The notes below the pieces were generated by a model. The model was not told where the DNA came from. It searched no databases and was given only the letters and a program-made list of their open reading frames with translations. From positions 186,001 through 250,000 of the forward strand of contig NZ_JAHNZT010000008.1 in assembly GCF_019039035.1 (NCBI RefSeq): a stretch of 64,000 nucleotides of DNA, in the 5' to 3' direction. Source of the stretch: Citreicoccus inhibens. Its GTDB lineage: Bacteria > Myxococcota > Myxococcia > Myxococcales > Myxococcaceae. How positions within the stretch are numbered: the first letter of the stretch is position 1; the number at the start of each line of letters is the position of its first letter. The translations under genes were made by a program, and so were the position numbers. Below, one piece after another: positions 53,507-62,330 of the stretch.

Positions 53507-56281
53507 GTGGACGGGCTCGACACGACGGATGGAGACAGGGTCTTGGCGGAGGTCGCGAGGGGTTTGAGGGTCGAGGTCGAAGCGGACGCGTCACCGCCGC
53601 GCGGTGATGGCGAGTCCTCGCGGACGCTGACGCCCTTCCATGAGCGGCTGCTCGCGGAGGAGCTGCTGGCGAAGAGCGCGGACTCTCAGCACCGGCTCGC
53701 GGGCGCGCTGTCCGAGGCCAAGGTGGACCTCAACCCGCACCAGGTCGAGGCGGCCATGTTCGCGCTCGACGCCCTGTCGCGCGGCGGCTGCATGCTCGCG
53801 GACGAGGTCGGCCTGGGGAAGACCATCGAGGCGGGCCTCGTCGTGGGCCAGCTCATGGCCGAGGGCAAGGCGCGCATTCTCATTCTTGCGCCCGCCGTGC
53901 TGCGCGCGCAGTGGAACGCCGAGCTGCGCGAGAAGTTCGACCTGGACAGCGTGCTGATCGACGGCCGCAACGTGCGCGCCAACGGCAACTGCTTCGATCA
54001 ACCCTTCCCCGTCATCTGCTCGCACCCGTTCGCCGCCAACAAGTCGCACCTGGTGGCCGAGATTCCGTGGGACCTGGTCATCATCGACGAGGCCCACCGA
54101 CTGCGGAACGCGCACCGGCCCAACAACAAGACGGGCCAGGCGCTGCGCGCGTCGCTGGCGGGCCGCCCCAAGCTGCTGCTCACCGCCACCCCGCTCCAGA
54201 ACAACCTCATGGAGCTGTTCGGGCTGACGTCGCTCTTGGACGAGCAGATCCTCGGGCCCGAGCACGCCTTCCGCAGCCGCTACCGCGTGGACGAGGCGGG
54301 CGGCATGTCCGAGTCCGCCGCCTGCGAGCTCAAGGAGCGACTGGCCCCGGTGGTCCAGCGCACGCTGCGCCGACAGGTGCGCGAGTACGTGCGCTACACC
54401 AACCGGCGCAGCATCGTGGAAGACTTCATGCCCTCGCCCGAGGAGCATGACCTCTACGAGAAGGTCAGCGAGTACCTCCGGCGGGCGGAGTCGTGCGCCA
54501 TCGAGCCGGGCAAGAAGACGCTGCTGACGCTCTGCTACCGCAAGCTGCTGGCCTCCTCGACGTACGCCATCGCCCCCACCCTGCGGCGGCTCTCCGACAA
54601 CCTCCAGAAGCGCTTGGACGCGGCCCGGCTGGGACAGCAGGCCCTGTCGCTCTTCGAGCCCGAGGAGGCCAAGCAGTTCGTCGAGGAGGGCGAGGAGTGG
54701 TCGGATGATCCCGCGAAGGCGCCCAGCCTGCGCGCGCTGGAGCAGGAGGTCTGGGAGCTGCGGCAGTACGCGGACCTGGCGGACTCCATCCGGATCAACG
54801 CCAAGGGCGAGGCCCTCAAGCGCGCCCTGGATCGCACCTTCACGGTGATGCGCGCGCACAGCTGGCCGGAGAAGGCGCTCATCTTCACCGAGTCCAAGCG
54901 CACGCAGCAGTACCTCACCGAGCTGCTGTCCGCGCACGGCTACCGGGGGAAGATCTCCCTCCTATCGGGCGACGCGGGCGGCACCCCGGAGGAGCGCCGG
55001 GCGCTGGTGGACGAGTTCCGCAACAAGACGCAGATCCTCATCTGCACCGAGGCGGGCGCCGAGGGACTCAACCTCCAGTTCTGCAACCTGGTCGTCAACT
55101 ACGACCTGCCCTGGAACCCGCAGCGCGTGGAGCAGCGCATCGGCCGCTGCCACCGCTACGGCCAGCAGCGCGACGTGCTGGTGGTCAACTTCCTCAACCG
55201 GCAGAACGCGGCGGACGCGCGCCTGTTCGAGCTGCTGGAGAGAAAGCTCAGCCTCTTCGACGGCGTGTTCGGCGCCTCGGATGAAATCCTGGGCGCGCTG
55301 GAGAGCGGCGTCGACTTCGAGCGCCGCGTGCTGGACATCTACCAGTCGTGCCGGCACCCGGATGAGATCAACAGCGCCTTCGACAAGCTGCGCGGCGAGC
55401 TGGAAGGCACCATCAGCAAGCGCATGACGGAGATGCGCTCGGTGGTGCTGGAGCGCTTCGACGGCGACGTGCGCCGGCGCCTGCGCGTGGCGGGAGATCA
55501 GGCCAAGGAGAGCCTGGCCAAGCGCCAGCAGGAGGCGCGCGCGCTGACCGGCTCCGTGCTGGGCAGCCGCGCCTCGGGCCGCCTGCAGGTGGCCAAGGCC
55601 GCGTACGCGGTGCGCGACCGGACGCAGGACGCCATCAGCTACCTCCAGCTCGACGCGGCGGGTCTGCCGTCTCGGCTGGCGCGACTGGCGGGCAGCGAGG
55701 GCTGGTGGTTCGTCTACAAGTTCGAGACGACCGGCCTGAAGCCCGAGGAGAAGCTCGTGCACCTGGTCCTCGTGAAGGACCGGGATGGCAACTTCCGCGC
55801 CCTGCCCCTGGCGGACGGCAGTCACTTCGTGAAGCTGGCGGCGAAGGAGGAGAAGCGCCGGCAGCCCGCGCCCGTGTCCGTGCAGCTCATGCACGAGCAG
55901 GCGCTCATGGCCGCCAAGGATGAGATCATCCGCGCCGCCGAGCGCCGCAACGCGACCGAGCTGGACAAGTCCAAGGAGCGCGCGGACCGCTACGTGGAGG
56001 ACTGTCTGCTGGAGTCGCGCGAGTCCGTGGACACCGCGCGCGAGGCGTGGTTCGAGGCGCGCAAGGTGGTGGCCCACACCGAGGACATCGCGGAGCGGGC
56101 CAAGGCGAGAGCGCACTCGGACCGCATGGAGCGCGACTACCGCCGCAAGCTGTCCTCGCTGCGCAACGAGGAGGAGAAGCGCTATGCCTCCAAGGACCGG
56201 CAGCTCGCGGAGCTGGCCAACAAGGCCCGCGTCACGGAGAAGCGGTCGATGATCGCCTCCGCCTACTTCTGGCTCTCGTAG
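53507..56281 (+). CDS. SNF2-family DEAD/DEAH helicase, orphan
   Basis: 924 aa from GTG 53507. Motif I DEVGLGKTIEAG, motif II VIIDEAHRLRN, motif III TATPLQNN, then the helicase C-terminal domain with EAGAEGLNLQFCN and QRIGRCHRYGQQ. Residues ~640-924 are a coiled-coil-rich tail with KSKERADRYVEDCLLESRES. It resembles RapA-like and DISARM DrmD-type SNF2 translocases. The start is uncertain: TTG 53543 has a GGAG ribosome site; any ATG farther upstream lies inside DUF58. No partner methylase or nuclease gene is next to it. Confidence 0.85.
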   Translation: MDGLDTTDGDRVLAEVARGLRVEVEADASPPRGDGESSRTLTPFHERLLAEELLAKSADSQHRLAGALSEAKVDLNPHQVEAAMFALDALSRGGCMLADEVGLGKTIEAGLVVGQLMAEGKARILILAPAVLRAQWNAELREKFDLDSVLIDGRNVRANGNCFDQPFPVICSHPFAANKSHLVAEIPWDLVIIDEAHRLRNAHRPNNKTGQALRASLAGRPKLLLTATPLQNNLMELFGLTSLLDEQILGPEHAFRSRYRVDEAGGMSESAACELKERLAPVVQRTLRRQVREYVRYTNRRSIVEDFMPSPEEHDLYEKVSEYLRRAESCAIEPGKKTLLTLCYRKLLASSTYAIAPTLRRLSDNLQKRLDAARLGQQALSLFEPEEAKQFVEEGEEWSDDPAKAPSLRALEQEVWELRQYADLADSIRINAKGEALKRALDRTFTVMRAHSWPEKALIFTESKRTQQYLTELLSAHGYRGKISLLSGDAGGTPEERRALVDEFRNKTQILICTEAGAEGLNLQFCNLVVNYDLPWNPQRVEQRIGRCHRYGQQRDVLVVNFLNRQNAADARLFELLERKLSLFDGVFGASDEILGALESGVDFERRVLDIYQSCRHPDEINSAFDKLRGELEGTISKRMTEMRSVVLERFDGDVRRRLRVAGDQAKESLAKRQQEARALTGSVLGSRASGRLQVAKAAYAVRDRTQDAISYLQLDAAGLPSRLARLAGSEGWWFVYKFETTGLKPEEKLVHLVLVKDRDGNFRALPLADGSHFVKLAAKEEKRRQPAPVSVQLMHEQALMAAKDEIIRAAERRNATELDKSKERADRYVEDCLLESRESVDTAREAWFEARKVVAHTEDIAERAKARAHSDRMERDYRRKLSSLRNEEEKRYASKDRQLAELANKARVTEKRSMIASAYFWLS

Positions 56282-56529
56282 GTCGGCGTCGCGTAGCGCG
56301 CGTCCTCGGCCTGCTGCTTCTGCTCAGCGGCCAGGCGCTGCTTCTGGCGCGCGGCGCGGTACTCCTCCTTGAGGGAGGAGATTTCATTCTTCAGGGCCGC
56401 GACGTCCTTGCCCAAGTCGCCCCCGCGCCCCGGGGTCGCGGGACGTGGCGCCGGCCGCGCGCCGGTTCCGCTCGCGCCACCGGCAGTCGTGAGCTGAATG
56501 AGCAGCGCCGCCACGGTGATGGCATTCAT
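56263..56529 (-). CDS. Small exported/membrane protein with coiled coil
   Basis: 88 aa. Short hydrophobic N-terminus (MNAITVAALLIQLTTAGGAS) followed by a Pro/Arg linker and an ~35-residue helix (VAALKNEISSLKEEYRAAR and on) with heptad leucines. Its 3' end overlaps the tail of the helicase gene by 19 bases on the opposite strand. Could be a cell-wall- or membrane-linked coiled-coil protein; no family recognised. Confidence 0.5.
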   Translation of the reverse strand: MNAITVAALLIQLTTAGGASGTGARPAPRPATPGRGGDLGKDVAALKNEISSLKEEYRAARQKQRLAAEQKQQAEDARYATPTYESQK

Positions 56530-56568
56530 GACGCTTCACGGTAAGCAACAGATGCGCTCGCAGGCAAG

Positions 56569-57630
56569 CTACGACTGACCGGGGACGGCCCGCTGGCTGC
56601 CTTGCTCGCGGTAGGCCATGACGCGCTCGGCCAGCCGGATGGCGGACAGCGGAGCGCTCCCCTCGGCCTTGTTGTTGATGGTGAGGAAGGCGGGGCGACC
56701 TGCGCGCACCGCGGCCAGACACACGCGGGCGAGCACGTCTCGCGTGGGCGCATCCTCCTCCACCAACTTGTCGAAGGGCGCGTAGCGAGCGCGTGCCTCC
56801 TCGTAGCCCAGGTTCGGCGGCAGCATCCAACGCGCCACCACCGCTCTCGCCTCGAACGTCTTGGTGAGCCGCGCCTGTCGGGCCACCGGAGGCATGTGGC
56901 TCCAGGCCGCGAGCACGGGGCTCGTCCCGGTTTCCGCCAGGGCCTGGGCGAAGTCCTCGGTGAGCAGGGATTCGTTGCGCACCTCGACCGCGTAGAGCGG
57001 CCCTTTCGGCAGAGCGGCGAGGAAGGCATACAGGCGCTCCACGAAGCGCGCGGGCCCGCCCAGCGCCGCCGGGTCCTGCGGCGGGAACTGGAAGACGAGC
57101 GGCCCGGCCTTCGCGCCGAGCCCCTCGACGAAGGGCCCCACCACGTGCTCGGCCGCGTAGGCGGCGTGCAGGAAGCGCTCGTTGGGCTGGCCCCGTTGCG
57201 CGCCATAGCGCTCATGCAGGGGGAAGCGGGCCAACGTGCAGGCCTCGTGCGCCTTGACGAGGAAGCGGAAGTGCTCGGGCACCTGCGCGGCGTAATCGGC
57301 GAAGGCCGTGGCGGGGATGGGCGCGTAGAACGTCCGATCGATTCCCACCGTGCGCAGGATGGGATGGCGCGCATAGGCGGACAGCCCCTCGCGCGCGAGC
57401 TGGGACGTGCTCGCGTCTTGATCGAAGACGATCCCCGCCCACCCCGGGAACGTCCACGACGAGGTGCCCAGGTAGATGCCCTGCGGCAGCGCATGGCCCA
57501 GCGCGCGAAGGGTGTCGGAGACTTCCGCGGGGCCCACCTGCTGTCCGCGCCGAGCGCGGGCGGTAGCGGGTGTCTCCACGGCGGCTCCGGTGAAGAGGTC
57601 GAGCTGTGCCGGTCCTCGCTGTGGCGCCAT
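56569..57630 (-). CDS. DUF72-family protein
   Basis: 353 aa. TIM-barrel-like DUF72 core beginning with IYLGTSSWTFPGWAGIVF and EHFRFLVKAHEACTLARF, PLVFQFPPQDPAAL, and YAVEVRNESLL near the C-terminal half; an ~45-residue Ala/Pro/Arg-rich N-terminal extension is extra. Function of the family is not established. A 153-base gap with a weak GCCTC/GAGGC hairpin separates it from the lipid-kinase gene upstream on the same strand. Confidence 0.85.
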   Translation of the reverse strand: MAPQRGPAQLDLFTGAAVETPATARARRGQQVGPAEVSDTLRALGHALPQGIYLGTSSWTFPGWAGIVFDQDASTSQLAREGLSAYARHPILRTVGIDRTFYAPIPATAFADYAAQVPEHFRFLVKAHEACTLARFPLHERYGAQRGQPNERFLHAAYAAEHVVGPFVEGLGAKAGPLVFQFPPQDPAALGGPARFVERLYAFLAALPKGPLYAVEVRNESLLTEDFAQALAETGTSPVLAAWSHMPPVARQARLTKTFEARAVVARWMLPPNLGYEEARARYAPFDKLVEEDAPTRDVLARVCLAAVRAGRPAFLTINNKAEGSAPLSAIRLAERVMAYREQGSQRAVPGQS

Positions 57631-57783
57631 GGTCTGCTCCTTCCCGCCTCACCCCGGGCTCCCATTCGGGACAACACCGGGGCGCACACAATGCAGGAGG
57701 TTGCCTCAAACCGAGGCGACGCACCACGTCCGCGAAGGAATGGGCGTGTCCGCTCGCGCGCCGACAGGGGCGGCGACGGCGCG

Positions 57784-58704
57784 CTACACCTTGAGGCGGA
57801 TGGCCGAGGGGACCAGCGACATCGTGCACGGCAGGCGCCCCGGCGTCTCGCCATCGACGTCGAGGAACACGTCCCCATCCTCGGGCTCGGCGTGCAGCGT
57901 GCGGCAGCGCAGCCGGCGCGTGCCCTTCCAGGTGACGTGGTCGCCGTTGTAGACGCCCTTCGACTTCAGCACGAAGTCGCTGAGGCCGTAGCCGGACCAG
58001 AGCGTGACGTCGAAGTAGCCATCGTGCGTCACCGCCTCCGGGGCCACGAACATGCCGCTGCCGAAGTAGCGCCCGTTGGCCACGGCCACGGTGGTGATGG
58101 ACACCGACTCGGCCGGCCCGCCGTCCACGGACAAGCGCACCTTGCGGTCCGAGTATTTCACCAGGCCCTTCACCGTGCCCCACACGAAGCTGAGGTTGCC
58201 ACCGAGCGCCTTGCTGCTCTGGTTCACCTCCTTCGCCACCAGTCCGCTGACGCCGAACGAGGCGATGTTCGCGAAGTAGCGCGTCTCCGGCTGGCCCTCG
58301 TTGTTGGTGAAGTCGATGCGGCCCACGTCGAAGGGCTCGGTCTTGTCCGTGCGCAAGCGCTCCAGCGCCGAGTCCAACTCCAGATCCCACCCGAAGGTGC
58401 GGCGGAAGTCGCCTCCCGTGCCGCGTGGGATCAGCCCCAGCGCCGCGTTCGGGTTGATGGCTTGCCCGTCGCGGAAGAAGCCGTTCGTGACCTCGTTCAG
58501 CGTGCCGTCTCCGCCCACCGCGACGATGCTCTCGTAGCCGTCCTCGATGGCCTGGCGCGCGAGCCTCGCGGCATCCATGCCGCCCGAGGTGAACGCATGC
58601 CCGAAGTCGCCCAGCGCCCGGCTCACCTGAGCGGAGATCTCCGCCCATCGCTTCCCCGTCTGCCCGTTGGCGCTGCGCGGGTTGACCACGAGGAACGTCT
58701 TCAT
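57784..58704 (-). CDS. YegS/DagK-family lipid kinase
   Basis: 306 aa from ATG 58704, with an AGG site five bases away. Diacylglycerol-kinase catalytic fold: VNPRSANGQTGKRW, GGDGTLNEVTNGFF, GLIPRGTGGDFRRTFGWD, and a C-terminal beta-sandwich. The usual PxGTxND loop here reads PRGTGGD. It phosphorylates a lipid alcohol (diacylglycerol or similar) with ATP. An upstream extension of the frame to 58773 is not supported. Confidence 0.88.
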   Translation of the reverse strand: MKTFLVVNPRSANGQTGKRWAEISAQVSRALGDFGHAFTSGGMDAARLARQAIEDGYESIVAVGGDGTLNEVTNGFFRDGQAINPNAALGLIPRGTGGDFRRTFGWDLELDSALERLRTDKTEPFDVGRIDFTNNEGQPETRYFANIASFGVSGLVAKEVNQSSKALGGNLSFVWGTVKGLVKYSDRKVRLSVDGGPAESVSITTVAVANGRYFGSGMFVAPEAVTHDGYFDVTLWSGYGLSDFVLKSKGVYNGDHVTWKGTRRLRCRTLHAEPEDGDVFLDVDGETPGRLPCTMSLVPSAIRLKV

Positions 58705-58826
58705 CGTCACCTGCCCCTCCGAGATGGCCCTCTGTTTACGCGGTTGTGGCGCCCCGCTCCACTCCGCGACCACAAATCCAGGCCGTGCGATGCTGCGCCG
58801 GTCGCCTCGCCACCTCCGGAGTCTGG

Positions 58827-59498
58827 ATGGAACCCCCGGACGCCCCAGAGCAGTTCGCGCCCCACCTCCGCGCCACGCTCGCGCTCGATTGGCGACTGCC
58901 CTCGCTGCGCGCGGACCTGGAGGCCGCTTCCTCCCGCCCCTTCGCGGAGACCGGCGCGCAGGAGGACTACCTCACGCACTTCGACCTGCCCGCCCACGCG
59001 CCCGTGGACGACGCACGAGGTCCGCGCTTCCGATTGGCCCTCGCGCTGGTGCGCGCCCTGGCCGATTCGGGTGCCGCGCTCACCTCCGCGCGACTGGAGG
59101 AGACGCAGTCCCTGCTGATGGGGCGTCCCGTCCACTTCCGCCAGGGCGAGGCCTTTGCGCACCGCGGCACGCACCGCTATCGCTACACCCCCGACTTGGA
59201 GGCGACGTTCGCGCGCAAGGTGGAGGAGGACGCGCGGGATGGATGCCACCCAGTGGCACAGGCCACTCGGTTGTACTTGGACCTGTGTTTCTTCCACCCG
59301 TTCCCGGACGGCAACGCCCGAGCCGCGCGCCTGTGGCTCGAGTACGTGTTGCGACGGGCCGGCCTGCCGACCCCCGCGCTGCACCCGCTGGTGTTGCACC
59401 CCAAGCGTCCGGGAGACACCGAGAGCTACGTCCGGTTCGCGCGGCGCATGGCGCGCGCCATCGCGGGCTCCGCCGCTCCGTGCCAGAACGCATCCTGA
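58827..59498 (+). CDS. Fic-family protein with altered active-site loop
   Basis: 223 aa from ATG 58827, GGAG six bases upstream. The Fic core runs from LTSARLEETQSLLMG through HPFPDGNARAAR (H157). The canonical loop is HxFx(D/E)GNGRxxR; here the second glycine of GNGR is alanine. Fic enzymes transfer AMP (or, in Doc, phosphate) to target proteins, and this position is the one where Doc has lysine. No inhibitory (S/T)xxxE(G/N) motif was found in it. A second gene of unknown function follows 12 bases later. Confidence 0.83.
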   Translation: MEPPDAPEQFAPHLRATLALDWRLPSLRADLEAASSRPFAETGAQEDYLTHFDLPAHAPVDDARGPRFRLALALVRALADSGAALTSARLEETQSLLMGRPVHFRQGEAFAHRGTHRYRYTPDLEATFARKVEEDARDGCHPVAQATRLYLDLCFFHPFPDGNARAARLWLEYVLRRAGLPTPALHPLVLHPKRPGDTESYVRFARRMARAIAGSAAPCQNAS

Positions 59499-59510
59499 AA
59501 GGACCTCTCC

Positions 59511-60212
59511 ATGTCCCACGCCCAGAACGGTTCTTGGGAGACGCTCCACGCCAGCCTGGATGGCTATCAGCCCGAGCGCATCGCCGCGATGCTGCGCGAG
59601 TACCTGACGCCGCGCGTGCCGCCCGGGACGCGCAAGCTCACCGACTCCGAGCGCGAGCGCATGGCCCGCGACGTCCAAGCCCTTCTCCGCGAGAACCTGG
59701 GTCCCTGGTACACGGCGACGGGCGTGGAGCTCGGCAACGAGAGCCTCGGCGGCTACTGCTGGTGCCACACGTTCTTCAACGAGAAGCCCGTCACCAATCT
59801 GGGCGTGGAGCACAACGTACAGCGCATGCTCCAAGCGCTGGGCCGGGCTCACGCGTGGCTGCGCCAGCTCGGGGAGCTGTTCGAGAAACTGTCACGCGAG
59901 CTGCCCTCCGTGGAGACCGACGCGGACATCCGCGCGCTGGCCATCGCCGAGGCCCTGGTGCACGTGGTCGAGCTCACCGAGAAGGCCACGTCCTGTGAGG
60001 AGGCCTGGTACTTCTTCGCCGACGAAGCGCTGGACTGGCTGCTGGAGTCGCAAGGCCTGAGGTTGGATCACACCGCCAAGAAGCTCTGGCGGCAGGCCTT
60101 CCGCTTCGAGTCCTGGTGCGCGCCTCCCCCTGAGCGCCTCCGAAGCGGCTCCGAAGAGGTCGCGCGCGCCTTGGTGCGCGGCGAGGAGCACCGCCTGGAA
60201 CGGAAGCGCTGA
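59511..60212 (+). CDS. Unknown protein encoded with the Fic gene
   Basis: 233 aa. AAGGA ribosome site before ATG 59511. Rich in helices and Trp; a central conserved-looking block is LGGYCWCHTFFNEKPVTNLG. No recognised domain, signal or membrane segment. Placement 12 bases after the Fic gene suggests a substrate, regulator or antitoxin-like partner, yet the standard FicA inhibitory motif is absent. Otherwise unassigned. Confidence 0.7.
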   Translation: MSHAQNGSWETLHASLDGYQPERIAAMLREYLTPRVPPGTRKLTDSERERMARDVQALLRENLGPWYTATGVELGNESLGGYCWCHTFFNEKPVTNLGVEHNVQRMLQALGRAHAWLRQLGELFEKLSRELPSVETDADIRALAIAEALVHVVELTEKATSCEEAWYFFADEALDWLLESQGLRLDHTAKKLWRQAFRFESWCAPPPERLRSGSEEVARALVRGEEHRLERKR

Positions 60213-60226
60213 GAACCGCTGCCCGG

Positions 60227-60242
60227 TGCATATTCCTGCATA
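60227..60242. promoter_or_regulatory. Paired TGCATA repeats upstream of the aminotransferase gene
   Basis: TGCATA occurs at 60227-60232 and 60237-60242, ten bases apart, one helical turn, in the 150-base gap before the aminotransferase. A related GCATA occurs again near 60302. Could be a regulator site; an arginine box match was tested and is poor. Confidence 0.3.
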
Positions 60243-60362
60243 CCTGAACCACTCGCACTCTGTGACGCAGTGCCTCACGTGCCGCTTGCACCAGGGTAGG
60301 CCGCATAATATTCACGGCACCTCTCCAGTGGCCGCGCCCCTCGCGCGCAGAAGGCTCTGTCC

Positions 60363-61511
60363 ATGACCGTGTCGTCCAAAGTCCCGGCGCTCCTGCCGAC
60401 CTATGCGCCCTACCCCTTCGCGGTTCATCGCGGAGAGGGGGACCGCGTGTTCGACGCCGAGGGGAACGCCTACCTGGACTGGTATGGCGGGCACTGCGTC
60501 TGCGCGACGGGGCACTCGCACCCGCGCGTGGCCGAGGCGGTGGCCACGCAGGCACGCTCGCTGATGTTCTACTCCATGGCGGCGTCGCTTCCGGTGCGGG
60601 ACGTGGCGGCCCAGAAGCTGGTCGACTTCGCGCCCGAGTCCATCGCGTCCGTCTTCTTCTGCAACTCGGGAACGGAGGCGAACGAGAACGCGCTGAAGCT
60701 CGCCATCCTGCTCACAGGCCGAAAGAAGCTGGCCGGCTGTGAAGGCGGCTGGCACGGCCGCACGCTGCTGTCGCTCTCCGTCACGGACGACGCGCCCATC
60801 ACCCAGCCGCTCGCGGGTCTGCTGACGCCCGCGAAGACGCTGCCCTTCAACGACGTGGCGGCGCTGGCACAGGTGGACCTGACGGACGTGGCCGCGGTCA
60901 TCGTCGAGCCCATCCAGTCCATGGCGGGCGTGCGGACCGCGACGGTCGAGTGGCTGCGCGCGCTGCGCCAGGCCTGCGACGCGAGCGGCACGCTGCTCAT
61001 CTTCGACGAAATCCAGACGGGCATGGGCCGCACGGGCTCGCCGTTCGCGGCGCAGCACTTCGGCGTGACGCCGGACATCCTCACGTCCGCCAAGGCCCTG
61101 GCCTCGGGCGTCCCCATGGGGGCGACCCTGGTGTCCGAGCAGGTGGCGCGGCGGATCAAGCCCGGAGACCTGGGCTCGACGTTCGGGGGAGGCCCGCTCG
61201 CGTGCGCGGCGATGATCGCCACGCTCGACATCCTCCACGACGAGCGCTTGATGGACCGGGCCTCCTACGTCGAAGCGGTGCTGCGCCGAGAACTGAACGG
61301 CACGGTGGTGCGCCAGATTCATGGCGCGGGCCTGCTCCTGGGCCTGCGCGTGGGAGCTCACGCGGCGGCCCTGCGCAAGCACCTGCTGAGCGCGCGCATC
61401 CTGGTGGGCGGCTCACACGACCCCGAGGTGGTGCGACTCATGCCGCCCCTCAATGTGAGCGAGGACTCCGTCGCGAAGCTCATCGCCGCCATCCGCGCCT
61501 TCGCGGCGTAG
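60363..61511 (+). CDS. Class-III aminotransferase, acetylornithine/ornithine type (ArgD-like)
   Basis: 382 aa. Pyridoxal-phosphate fold with FFCNSGTEANENALKLAI, GGWHGRTLLSLS, DEIQTGMGRTG and the PLP lysine in LTSAKALASGVPMGA. Closest in pattern to acetylornithine aminotransferases (arginine pathway) but related paralogues use other omega-amino acids, and no arg gene is adjacent. ATG 60363 preferred. Stop overlaps a CGTAG/CTACG inverted repeat with the convergent protease gene. Confidence 0.85.
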   Translation: MTVSSKVPALLPTYAPYPFAVHRGEGDRVFDAEGNAYLDWYGGHCVCATGHSHPRVAEAVATQARSLMFYSMAASLPVRDVAAQKLVDFAPESIASVFFCNSGTEANENALKLAILLTGRKKLAGCEGGWHGRTLLSLSVTDDAPITQPLAGLLTPAKTLPFNDVAALAQVDLTDVAAVIVEPIQSMAGVRTATVEWLRALRQACDASGTLLIFDEIQTGMGRTGSPFAAQHFGVTPDILTSAKALASGVPMGATLVSEQVARRIKPGDLGSTFGGGPLACAAMIATLDILHDERLMDRASYVEAVLRRELNGTVVRQIHGAGLLLGLRVGAHAAALRKHLLSARILVGGSHDPEVVRLMPPLNVSEDSVAKLIAAIRAFAA

Positions 61512-61525
61512 TGGTTTGGGCTACG
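61507..61525. terminator. Inverted repeat at the aminotransferase / protease junction
   Basis: CGTAG (61507-61511) and CTACG (61521-61525) with a 9-base loop, holding the stop codons of both convergent genes. Short stem and no T-run; weak. Confidence 0.2.
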
Positions 61526-62330
61526 GGTACATCTTGCGGATGAAGGCCTTGTCTCTTGACGAGGCCTGGGTGTTCTCCGGTGTGCCCGTGGCCAGCAGCG
61601 ACGGAGGGCCTTTGATCAGCGCCTTCGGGAACGCGTAGAGCATGATCGACTTCACGTCGAAGCGCGTCGCGTTGAGCTGATCAAGCGAATACTTGTCGAT
61701 GATGTTCGAGCGGATCTCCGCCTCGGACCAGTTGTTCGGAGGGCCGCCGAACATCGCGAGCACCGCGGGCACGTTCCACACGATGCCGCCCTGCGGGTTC
61801 TGGTGCTCGTGGATGCAGCCCAGCGCGTGGCCGAACTCGTGGACGACCACGCGGCGGTACTCGACATCATCCGTATCGTCCCGGAGCCAACCGAAGTTCA
61901 TCGTCGGTCCGGACTTCGGGAAGTACTGGGTCAGCAGACAGTCGGTGCCCACGGCGGACCACGAGCCCGGATCCGCGGTGAACGAGATGCGCAGCTCCGC
62001 AGCGCCACTCGCCACCCAGAGGAACTTCACGTTCGCGTCCGCCAGCCAGGTGTTCGCCTGCTCCGTGACGCGCTGGCGCTGGAGCTTGCTGCCATCGAGG
62101 AAGCGCACGCGCAGCGTCTGCCCGGGCTTCCACCGCTTGCCCGTCTCCAACGCCATCTTGAGCGGGTGCAGCGCCACGCCCGGCCGCTTCACCTTGAGGA
62201 GATAGGGCGCCGGGTCATTCAGCGGATTCTGCGCGATGGCGCCCCGAGCGGCCTCACGTTTGAGGTCCATGGGAACGACGCGGTCGACGCACAGGCGGGC
62301 CTCCGCCGCGGTCTGGAACTTCTTGCTCAT
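61521..62330 (-). CDS. Astacin-like zinc metalloprotease (M12-type), no signal peptide
   Basis: 269 aa from ATG 62330, preceded by a GGGGGG ribosome site. Zinc motif HEFGHALGCIHEHQNP and Met-turn SIMLYAFP identify an astacin/metzincin-type peptidase. Residues ~1-80 look like a propeptide or helper domain. The N-terminus (MSKKFQTAAEARLCVDRV) has no signal peptide, so it is cytoplasmic, exported by another route, or released on lysis. Predatory myxobacteria encode many such proteases. Confidence 0.85.
   Translation of the reverse strand: MSKKFQTAAEARLCVDRVVPMDLKREAARGAIAQNPLNDPAPYLLKVKRPGVALHPLKMALETGKRWKPGQTLRVRFLDGSKLQRQRVTEQANTWLADANVKFLWVASGAAELRISFTADPGSWSAVGTDCLLTQYFPKSGPTMNFGWLRDDTDDVEYRRVVVHEFGHALGCIHEHQNPQGGIVWNVPAVLAMFGGPPNNWSEAEIRSNIIDKYSLDQLNATRFDVKSIMLYAFPKALIKGPPSLLATGTPENTQASSRDKAFIRKMYP

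Noticed and set aside
57700-57720. GCCTC/GAGGC hairpin between the DUF72 and lipid-kinase genes as a terminator
   Set aside because: Only five base pairs and no T-run; too weak to call.
60213-60362. An ArgR box upstream of the ArgD-like gene
   Set aside because: Only one half of the TGAAT/ATTCA palindrome can be found, at CATAATATTCA; the other half does not match.
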